Part shown: positions 1 through 5,422 of the stretch, in pieces
How the letters are laid out: each line of letters opens with the position of its first letter
Numbering within the stretch: position 1 is the stretch's first letter
DNA from: Marinosulfonomonas sp.
GTDB taxonomy: Bacteria; Pseudomonadota; Alphaproteobacteria; Rhodobacterales; Rhodobacteraceae
Reading direction: 5' to 3'
Length of the DNA: 6,339 bases
Assembly: GCA_002732995.1 (NCBI GenBank)
Contig: NVTS01000061.1
Location: forward strand, 3,491 to 9,829
Made by a program: the position numbers and the translations under genes
The notes under the pieces: model-generated
Databases searched by the model: none
What the model saw: only the letters and a program-made list of their open reading frames with translations
What the model was told of the DNA's origin: nothing

Positions 1-527
1 CCGGAAAACCGATGCCGAGCAACATGTATCGCAATGGCTGGCGGTCGACCACCGCGACCTATGGCTATGATCTGGTGCAATTGAACCATTACGCCGTACG
101 TTGTGCCGAGAGTTTTTTAGTGAAACGTGATCGTGGACGGGTGAACCATGTCGACCGTGATCAGGGCATGGCCTATTGGTTTCGGATGAACAACAACGCG
201 ATGAAGGAACACACCATTCAGCGGATGGTCCCCGCTGTTCGTGCCGAACTGGACAAACTGATGGCGGATCCGGAAATTGCCGCTGCGCACAATCATTCCG
301 TCAAGATGCATAGCGCCAAAATCAAGGAGTTGAAGGCGGGTAAAAACTATGCTGCGTTCTACAAAGAACTAACCAGCACGCGCCTTGAAAAATTATCCAA
401 AATGCACGCCCATTTCGGAGCCAACATTTTTCTTCTCGGGCCCGAGCTGGTGCCCGACGAAATTGTAAATAAAAACCCGGACGAGGAATTCTTTTTCACT
501 GTCGATAAAGGTGAAACGACTCATTAG
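1..527 (+). CDS. Glycosyltransferase family 2-type protein, C-terminal part (5' partial)
   Basis: The reading frame is already open at the left edge (codons from base 3: Gly-Lys-Pro before the first ATG at base 12), so this is the tail of a longer gene and the ATG at 12 is probably internal. About 171 residues are visible. The segment with NGWRSTT, then LNHYAVR, SFLVKRDRGR and NHVDRDQG matches, from memory, the conserved C-terminal block of Glyco_tranf_2_4-type glycosyltransferases common in Rhodobacterales. The NHY(A)xR motif follows the catalytic part of that family, and the DXD-bearing N-terminal half would lie upstream of the window. The rest is a Lys/Glu-rich, probably helical tail ending at TAG 525-527. 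I see no signal peptide or membrane segment. Expected role: transfer of a sugar from a nucleotide donor in the cytoplasm, in surface polysaccharide synthesis. It is separated by 141 nt from the next gene, which has its own promoter-like sequence. The family call is fairly firm; donor and acceptor are unknown. Confidence 0.8.
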   Translation, partial: GKPMPSNMYRNGWRSTTATYGYDLVQLNHYAVRCAESFLVKRDRGRVNHVDRDQGMAYWFRMNNNAMKEHTIQRMVPAVRAELDKLMADPEIAAAHNHSVKMHSAKIKELKAGKNYAAFYKELTSTRLEKLSKMHAHFGANIFLLGPELVPDEIVNKNPDEEFFFTVDKGETTH

Positions 528-569
528 TCACCGGGTGGTAACAGAGGATTGCCTATTGTTTCCCTTGCG

Positions 570-598
570 TTGACAAAACCATCAACAAACGGCATGTT
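570..598 (+). promoter_or_regulatory. Candidate sigma70-type promoter for the three-gene operon
   Basis: A perfect -35 hexamer TTGACA (570-575) is followed after 17 nt by a weak -10, CATGTT (593-598, three of six consensus bases). Transcription would start near 605, about 60 nt before the ATG at 669. The -10 is poor, so this rests mainly on the perfect -35 box and on its position in the only gap upstream of the operon. Confidence 0.4.
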
Positions 599-606
599 TT
601 GCGCAA
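599..606. promoter_or_regulatory. Perfect palindrome TTGCGCAA at the predicted start of transcription
   Basis: The 8-bp self-complementary sequence TTGCGCAA lies directly after the candidate -10 and over the predicted +1 region, where a repressor half-site pair could act as an operator. An 8-bp palindrome can occur by chance and no regulator gene is visible in the window, so the assignment is weak. Confidence 0.2.
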
Positions 607-656
607 TACGAGCACAGTAGCATCGCAAAAACGAATAGGCCAAATGGCTGGTAACA

Positions 657-663
657 TTGAGGA
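657..663 (+). promoter_or_regulatory. Ribosome binding site deciding the start of the gene at 669
   Basis: TTGAGGA contains the Shine-Dalgarno core GAGGA (659-663) and sits 5 nt before ATG 669. The in-frame TTG at 657 that would lengthen the protein by four residues is part of this same ribosome binding site and has no comparable site upstream. The ATG at 669 is therefore the better start. Confidence 0.7.
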
Positions 664-668
664 ATTTC

Positions 669-2213
669 ATGGCACTCCCGACAATAGGCACTCTCTGGAT
701 TGGTCCTGAACTTAGTTGGCTGGAACAACTGTGCCTGCAATCATTCCTAGATCACGGGCACGAGGTGGTTCTTTACACCTATGGCAAAGTCAAAGGCGTG
801 CCAAAGGGTGTGAAAATTGCCGATGCCGATGACGTGCTGCCCAGCAAGAAAATTATCCGCCATGCCCGCACCGGCAGCCCTGCCTATCATGCCGATGTGT
901 TCCGGCTGCATATGCTGAAACAGACCGATTATATCTGGGCCGATACCGATGCCTTTTGTTGCCAGCCTTGGGATATCAAAAAAGGTAAACATTTCCACGG
1001 CTGGATTTCCGATAACAAACCAATGGTGAATAACGGTGTTTTGCGCCTGCCCAAAACCAGCAAAACCCTAAAGGCAATGTTGAAGTTCACCAGCGATGAA
1101 TACCCGATCCCCCCGTGGTATAGTGACCAAAAGCAAAAAGAATTGCAGGATCTAAAAAATGCCGGAAAGGGAGTGCATGTTTCCTTATTGCCTTGGGGGG
1201 TTTGGGGTCCTGATGCGCTTTCCTGGTTTCTTAAGGATACTGGTGAAATTAAACATTCCAAACCCGGCCATGTAATTTATCCTGTGCCGTTTGCTATAAC
1301 TGGCGTTACCCTTAACCCAAACCGCGCGCAAAAAGCACGAGATCTGATCAAGGAAGACACCCTTTCAATCCATTTCTGGGGCCGCCGGTTTAGAAATATT
1401 GCTATTAAATACGGTGGTGAGCCAGCCGAGGGCAGCTATGTTGCAGAGCTGTGTAAGCGCCATAAAATATACCCTGAAAAGACAGCGCATATGATGCGAA
1501 AACCGTATATTATTGATCCAATAAAAGATGTGGATTTTTCCATGTTTGACGATGCTGATGTTGCTAACCTGGTTTTGCAACGCTCCGAGGTTGGCAATGT
1601 CGGGCAGGAAATCCGCGACTGGCTGGATGGCAATGATGCACCGTTGCAGAAATACGCTCAGGAAAACCGTGATGCTATTCTGAATGAAACACTCGAAGTG
1701 GCCCGTCGTGAATGTGAATTCTTTGTTGAATCAACAGACGATCCAAAGCCGAAAAAAATCGCCGATATTGGATGTGGTTATGCCTTTGCCGATCTGTTTT
1801 TGTATCATCGCTACAAATCCGACATCATCCTGATCGATATCGAGGAAAGCAAGGAGCGTCACTTTGGGTTTGCTGATTCTGGTTCGGGCTATGCCAGTCT
1901 GGATAAGGCGTTGGAATTTTTGACCAAAAACGGGGTGCCGGAAAAGAAGATCACTCTGATCAACCCGAACAAGAAAAAAGTGTCTGGGATTGGCAAGGTC
2001 AATCTGGCCATTAGCCTTGCGTCTTGTGGTTTCCATTACCCCGTTTCTACCTATGAGGAATTTTTCAACACCCAAATAGCAAAAGATGGTGCTGTGGTTC
2101 TGGACATTCGCAAAGGGTCTGGCGGAATTGGCGCAATGAAAGCATTTGGCGAGGTTGATGTGCTGGAGAAACACGAGAAATATTCAACAACATTAACTAG
2201 GGTGGGCGGCTGA
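669..2213 (+). CDS. DXD glycosyltransferase fused to a SAM-dependent methyltransferase-like domain
   Basis: The protein has 514 residues from the ATG at 669. Residues about 5-250 look like the sugar-binding DXD glycosyltransferase fold (Gly_transf_sug/GT32-like). Visible marks are IGTLWIGPELS near the N-terminus, an HADVFR segment (D76, R79), the DXD motif D92-T93-D94 in WADTDAF, NNG at 121-123, WGPD around 179-182 and IHFWGRR with H235. The DXD should bind the metal and nucleotide-sugar. A linker (about 260-340) leads to a Rossmann methyltransferase-like domain: motif I D366-I-G-C-G370, a second-strand acidic segment LIDIEES (D390, E392) that would bind the SAM ribose, and a late strand VVLDIRKGSGG (R481-G485). 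The gene would thus transfer a sugar and possibly methylate the product or a partner substrate. No signal peptide or membrane segment is seen. It is first in the operon, and the next gene begins 2 nt after its TGA. Fold calls are good; substrates and the methyl acceptor atom cannot be told. Confidence 0.8.
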   Translation: MALPTIGTLWIGPELSWLEQLCLQSFLDHGHEVVLYTYGKVKGVPKGVKIADADDVLPSKKIIRHARTGSPAYHADVFRLHMLKQTDYIWADTDAFCCQPWDIKKGKHFHGWISDNKPMVNNGVLRLPKTSKTLKAMLKFTSDEYPIPPWYSDQKQKELQDLKNAGKGVHVSLLPWGVWGPDALSWFLKDTGEIKHSKPGHVIYPVPFAITGVTLNPNRAQKARDLIKEDTLSIHFWGRRFRNIAIKYGGEPAEGSYVAELCKRHKIYPEKTAHMMRKPYIIDPIKDVDFSMFDDADVANLVLQRSEVGNVGQEIRDWLDGNDAPLQKYAQENRDAILNETLEVARRECEFFVESTDDPKPKKIADIGCGYAFADLFLYHRYKSDIILIDIEESKERHFGFADSGSGYASLDKALEFLTKNGVPEKKITLINPNKKKVSGIGKVNLAISLASCGFHYPVSTYEEFFNTQIAKDGAVVLDIRKGSGGIGAMKAFGEVDVLEKHEKYSTTLTRVGG

Positions 2214-2215
2214 AC

Positions 2216-2926
2216 ATGACAAAGATACTAGAAATTTCAGGTGTCCGGATTCCATATGATGATTCCATCATCACTCCGAAAATTGCGCGATCAATTGAAA
2301 AAGGCCGTTACGAAAATGATGAGGTTACAGGCACACCAAAATTTATAAAACCCGATGATAGGGTAATTGAACTTGGCGCTGGTATCGGGTTTATTTCAAC
2401 TTTTATAGCGACGAGCCTGGGCGTGAAAAACGTCATGTGTGTCGAGGCGGATCCAAATTTATGCAAATTTATCCGGACTGTTCATAAAGAAAACGGCGTC
2501 ACAACGGCTGAGGTTCGAAATGTAGTAGCCCTGAATGATGCAGGTGGTGTTGGCACGATCGATTTTTATGTGCGCGAGCCATTCTGGTCGTCATCGCTTG
2601 ATGGTGAAGATGAGTATGTAAAATCTGTAGAAGTGCAAACGATACATTTATCGTCGCTGATCAAGGAGTTTAATGCCAACACTCTGATTGTTGACATAGA
2701 AGGTGGTGAGCGCGATTTGTTTTCACCGCTTGATTTGACGGGCATTGATAAGGTTTTTCTGGAAATCCATACCCGTAAAATCAAGCGGATCGGCATAAAG
2801 ATGTGTTTTGATGCGCTGTCTGATTGTGGTTTTGCCTATGATCAGCAGGTTAGTCGTGGCGGGTCAGTTTTATTCCGTCGAATTCCAAAATGGCAATTAA
2901 AGGCCCACGCCAGTGATAAAGGTTGA
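2216..2926 (+). CDS. FkbM-family SAM-dependent methyltransferase
   Basis: This 236-residue protein has the order of motifs typical of FkbM (Methyltransf_21) methyltransferases. Motif I is VIELGAGIGF (residues 50-59, SAM-binding glycine loop), followed by VEADP (76-80, with E77 as the likely ribose-binding acid) and the family signature D160-I-E-G-G-E165 at the end of a strand, then FLEIH. The signature more often reads EG(A/S/Y)E, so the second Gly is a small variation. FkbM enzymes O-methylate hydroxyl groups, often of sugars or polyketides; in this setting a glycan hydroxyl is the natural guess. The ATG follows the previous stop by 2 nt with only a weak purine-rich stretch upstream (GGTGGG 2201-2206), which suggests translational coupling. 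Local GC is low, about 42% over the first four sequence lines that I counted. The 3' end overlaps the next gene by 14 nt. The family call is firm; the substrate is not known. Confidence 0.85.
   Translation: MTKILEISGVRIPYDDSIITPKIARSIEKGRYENDEVTGTPKFIKPDDRVIELGAGIGFISTFIATSLGVKNVMCVEADPNLCKFIRTVHKENGVTTAEVRNVVALNDAGGVGTIDFYVREPFWSSSLDGEDEYVKSVEVQTIHLSSLIKEFNANTLIVDIEGGERDLFSPLDLTGIDKVFLEIHTRKIKRIGIKMCFDALSDCGFAYDQQVSRGGSVLFRRIPKWQLKAHASDKG
2899..2903 (+). promoter_or_regulatory. Ribosome binding site supporting the GTG start at 2913
   Basis: AAAGG lies 9 nt before GTG 2913, inside the end of the FkbM-type gene. There is no in-frame ATG for more than 300 nt downstream and the methyltransferase-like fold starts within the first 25 residues, so the GTG is the only sensible start. 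Confidence 0.5.
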
Positions 2927-4283
2927 TATCCCTACCACAATTGCTGCGTTGGATCTGGATGAAGTTGGCAGCGTTGCTGATATTAATGGCGGGTCTATCG
3001 ATCTGGCCCTTGCTTTGCACCAAAGATTTGCCAGTAAAATCTATCTGATATGTCTTGATGCAAAAGGGCAGTTTGTTGATCTGCCAAAGAAACAGGTTGC
3101 CGCCTATCAAAAGAAACTGATTGCGGCCGGTGTTGGCAAATCAGACATTAACGTGGTTACTAAACAGCATCAGTTACAATCCTACGACGTGCTGGTTTCG
3201 ATCGATAGTTTTGGATCATCCAACAATATCAAGTCGATCACCAAGTTAATGGATAAAGTTTTGCATGCCCAAAGCCGGATGGTGGTCGAGGTGCGTAAGG
3301 GCTCGGGTTCTTATCCGTTTTTAGGAAATTATGGGGGCTGTAATTCCCTGATGATTCCAACGAATGATGCCAACGGGTTGGTTGTTATGTCGATTGAGCC
3401 AAAACCAGAACCAGCTGGTGAATGGTCTAATATTGCCAAAAAACTGGCGGGCAAAGATGGGTTCTTTACTGATTGTGGTGAGCATTCGTTTCTTTATATT
3501 CCGCGCGGTGAAACGCTTGTCGTAACCTTTGATAATCTTGATATAGCCATGACAAAAAGGGTGGAGCGAAGGCCGTGGGGCTTTGAATTTATCGAATCCG
3601 AAAACTGGTCGATGCTGGGCGTCATGGCCAACGGCTGGACCTGGTTTCGCGACGGGGCGGTGACGGACGAATTCAACCGCCTTCGTGACTGCGGGTTTTT
3701 CGATCAATTCAAACGCGTGGTGTTTTACGGTGCCTCTATGGGTGGCTATGGCGCTGCGGCCTATTCGGGTGCTGCCAAAGGCTCCACCGTGTTTGTGATC
3801 AGCCCGCAATCGACCTTGGACAAGGAGATCGTGCCGTGGGAAATGCGGTATAAAAAGGTCTGGTCGCGTGATTTTTCAGGCGAATATGGCGATGCCTCGA
3901 TTTCCAGCCAATCATCGGAAAACGTGCACCTGATGTATGATCCCTACGTTGCCCCCGATGCCGGCCATGCCGCACGGTTTACGGGCAAAAACGTTACCCA
4001 TTGGCGTTGCCCTCTGCTTGGCCACCGGCTGGGATCATCCTTGCAGCAAATGGGTATCCTTCAGGAAATTGCCCGCAAATCCATCCTTGGTGAACTTGAT
4101 CAATTGACGTTCTATAAACTCCTGCGCAAACGTCACACATTCCCGCGCTACCAGCGGGAGCTGGCCAATCTTGCACTGGATCGCAACCGCCCCGAATTGG
4201 CGCGCCGTGTTTGCCGTTTTGTGCTGGCACAACGCAAAGACAGGTTTTTCCAGAAAATGCTGGCCCGCATTGCCAATGATTAG
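2913..4283 (+). CDS. Degenerate methyltransferase-like domain fused to an alpha/beta-hydrolase domain
   Basis: This 456-residue protein starts at GTG. Residues about 15-145 follow a Rossmann methyltransferase plan: VADINGG (D23-G27) in place of DxGxG, a second strand IYLICLDAKG, and a late strand MVVEVRKGSGS (R128-G132). It aligns by eye with the C-terminal domain of the protein at 669-2213, but the glycine loop is altered, so SAM binding is doubtful. From about residue 185 (SFLYIPRG, LVVTFDNLD) an alpha/beta-hydrolase-like domain follows, with a nucleophile elbow GASMGG (S275), acid candidates D343 or D349 in YDPYVAPDAGH, and H371 in LLGHRLGSS, giving a plausible Ser-Asp-His triad. The last 60 residues look helical and basic. 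The hydrolase part resembles a family I know from Rhodobacterales polysaccharide loci; an acyl-ester hydrolase or transferase role is only a guess. GC rises from about 45% (2941-3540) to about 55% (3601-4260). It overlaps the upstream gene by 14 nt and ends the operon. Confidence 0.75.
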   Translation: MIKVDIPTTIAALDLDEVGSVADINGGSIDLALALHQRFASKIYLICLDAKGQFVDLPKKQVAAYQKKLIAAGVGKSDINVVTKQHQLQSYDVLVSIDSFGSSNNIKSITKLMDKVLHAQSRMVVEVRKGSGSYPFLGNYGGCNSLMIPTNDANGLVVMSIEPKPEPAGEWSNIAKKLAGKDGFFTDCGEHSFLYIPRGETLVVTFDNLDIAMTKRVERRPWGFEFIESENWSMLGVMANGWTWFRDGAVTDEFNRLRDCGFFDQFKRVVFYGASMGGYGAAAYSGAAKGSTVFVISPQSTLDKEIVPWEMRYKKVWSRDFSGEYGDASISSQSSENVHLMYDPYVAPDAGHAARFTGKNVTHWRCPLLGHRLGSSLQQMGILQEIARKSILGELDQLTFYKLLRKRHTFPRYQRELANLALDRNRPELARRVCRFVLAQRKDRFFQKMLARIAND

Positions 4284-4287
4284 AGCC

Positions 4288-4388
4288 AAACCAATTCAAC
4301 TGGGTTCAAAAGTTTATCACCCGCCCAAGGCAGCGTTTGCAAAGTATAACGCGTTTGGGCGGGATGATGACTGCGATTAGATTGGTTT
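4288..4388. repeat. Outer inverted repeat AAACCAAT/ATTGGTTT enclosing the stem-loop
   Basis: AAACCAAT (4288-4295) is exactly complementary to ATTGGTTT (4381-4388). The two arms bracket the 4314-4370 stem-loop almost symmetrically, giving three nested tiers of complementarity over 101 nt. This may be a structured RNA or a small palindromic element; no flanking target duplication was recognised. Confidence 0.55.
4314..4370 (+). terminator. Strong long stem-loop after the operon, possible terminator
   Basis: The perfect arms CCCGCCCAA (4320-4328) and TTGGGCGGG (4355-4363) extend outward as TTATCA (4314-4319) with TGATGA (4365-4370), across a single bulged A4364 and with one G-U pair. Inside, GCGTT (4333-4337) pairs with AACGC (4348-4352) around a 10-nt loop. 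The position 30 nt after the operon's stop fits a terminator, but no clean run of Ts follows, only a loosely T-rich stretch at about 4382-4395. It could instead be a processing or stability element. The pairing is certain; the role is not. Confidence 0.5.
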
Positions 4389-4393
4389 CGCTT

Positions 4394-4422
4394 TTGCAAC
4401 AGCTTGAGCCGCCTTTGATAAT
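4394..4422 (+). promoter_or_regulatory. Candidate sigma70-type promoter for the sulfotransferase-like gene
   Basis: TTGCAA (4394-4399, four of six consensus bases) is followed after exactly 17 nt by GATAAT (4417-4422, five of six). Transcription would start near 4429 and leave a leader of about 40 nt before the ATG at 4469. It sits just after the stem-loop that closes the upstream operon, the expected arrangement for a new transcription unit. Confidence 0.5.
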
Positions 4423-4468
4423 AGTGATACGTTGGCGCAGGCATGAAATTGACTAGGTAGCAGCAAGA

Positions 4469-5356
4469 ATGCGTACGGATATTAACATCGTTTACCATCT
4501 GGGGGCACCCCATACCGATAATGAACTGATAACGTGGTCTTTGCGAAAAGATGCGGCTTTACTGGCGGAAAATGGCGTCATGATACGGCGGCCAAAAGAA
4601 TACAGGCCGCTTCTAAGCGGAATGATTGCCGAATTAAAAGGCGACCAGCCATCAATCGTCGATCAGGAAGCCTTGCTTGGATCAATTATCAAAAACCAGG
4701 AGGTTGACCGGCTGATTATGTCGAACAGCAAGTTTCTGGGTGTGCCGTCATGGATGTTCTACGGCGGCACATTTTATAGAAATGCGGCCAACAATACCGC
4801 AAGGATCCGCGATTTATTCCCCGACAACCCTTGCGAGTTTTTCCTTGGAATATCCAATCCGGCAAATTTTATTCCTGCTGTGTTTACGGCACAGACCGAA
4901 AAGAAATATGAGCAGTTTATAGACAAAACAGAATTGGCAACTGTCCGCTGGTCTGACGTTATTTCCAGCATTCAAAAGGAAAACCCTGAGTGTCCGATCA
5001 CCGTTTGGTGCAATGAGGATACCCCTATAATATGGCCCACTATTTTGCGTGAAATCGCAGGATTAGACCCGCAAACCCGCCTTCAGGGGGAACTTGATGT
5101 CATTCGTAAAATCATGTCGCAGGACGGGATCGATCTGTTGGTCAAATATCTGGATGAACGTCCTGATCTAAGTGAAATCCAGCGCCGAAGGATCAGGGGA
5201 ATTTTTCTGGAAAAATTCTTTCTGGATGAGGCGGTAGAAGAAGAAATAGACCTGCCCGGTTGGACAGAAGATACGGTTGATGCACTGACAGAAATATATG
5301 ACGATGACATCGAGCGAATAGATCATTTGCCCGGCGTAAATTTTATATCATTATAG
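4469..5356 (+). CDS. Sulfotransferase-like protein with degenerate PAPS-binding motifs (conserved hypothetical)
   Basis: The protein has 295 residues, with ATG 4469 preceded by a modest site AGG (4455-4457, 11 nt away). Its plan resembles bacterial sulfotransferases. An N-terminal strand and loop IVYHLGAPHTDN (7-18) sits where the PAPS 5'-phosphosulfate loop (usually LGxxKTGTT) would be, followed by a helix and then ENGVMI (34-39). IMSNSKFL (83-90) sits where an 'S-E' strand normally lies, and FFLGISNPANFIPAVF (124-139) where the 3'-phosphate motif (R...S) is expected. The key Lys/Thr of the first motif and the Arg and Ser of the second are replaced (H15, D17, S129, A137). VWCNEDTPIIWP (179-190) and DLPGW (261-265) look like strongly conserved blocks of a Rhodobacterales family that I recall only as hypothetical. 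The C-terminus is acidic. No signal peptide or membrane segment is seen. Sulfate transfer is therefore uncertain; it may bind another nucleotide or a glycan. The next gene follows after 66 nt. Confidence 0.7.
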   Translation: MRTDINIVYHLGAPHTDNELITWSLRKDAALLAENGVMIRRPKEYRPLLSGMIAELKGDQPSIVDQEALLGSIIKNQEVDRLIMSNSKFLGVPSWMFYGGTFYRNAANNTARIRDLFPDNPCEFFLGISNPANFIPAVFTAQTEKKYEQFIDKTELATVRWSDVISSIQKENPECPITVWCNEDTPIIWPTILREIAGLDPQTRLQGELDVIRKIMSQDGIDLLVKYLDERPDLSEIQRRRIRGIFLEKFFLDEAVEEEIDLPGWTEDTVDALTEIYDDDIERIDHLPGVNFISL

Positions 5357-5422
5357 GCTGGAGAGCTGCGATAAAACCCCTGAATTAGGCTCTATTAACC
5401 CACAATCATAAGGCTTCCAGCT

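Noticed and set aside
12..14. ATG at 12 as a true gene start
   Set aside because: The frame is open to the window edge and the visible protein begins in the middle of a conserved family block, so the real start is upstream of the window.
657..668. TTG start giving a 518-residue form of the glycosyltransferase-methyltransferase
   Set aside because: The TTG lies within the Shine-Dalgarno sequence that serves ATG 669 and has no site of its own.
1109..1211. Runs of C6 (near 1109-1114) and G6 (1195-1200) in the first operon gene as phase-variation tracts
   Set aside because: Six-base runs are short for slipped-strand switching and the frame is intact through both.
3321..3809. A 162-codon open frame on the - strand
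   Set aside because: It is antisense to the well-supported hydrolase gene, its translation shows no recognisable motif, and it is best explained as a shadow of + strand codon bias.
2913..4283. Calling this gene a phosphoadenosine phosphosulfate reductase, a label I recall on similar proteins
   Set aside because: No PAPS reductase motif is visible; the GASMGG elbow with downstream Asp and His points to an alpha/beta-hydrolase fold. The label would also create a false link with the sulfotransferase-like gene.
4171..4380. A 69-codon + strand frame overlapping the end of the hydrolase gene
   Set aside because: Most of it is an out-of-frame reading of the hydrolase C-terminus, and its end lies in the stem-loop.
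4280..4513. A 77-codon open frame on the - strand across the intergenic region
   Set aside because: It runs through the stem-loop and the promoter and into the 5' end of the sulfotransferase-like gene. I recognise no protein motif and it shows no clear ribosome binding site.
5357..5422. Promoter or terminator in the 66-nt gap before the epimerase
   Set aside because: I find no convincing -35/-10 pair and only short imperfect palindromes such as the one around CCTGAATTAGG, with no T-run.
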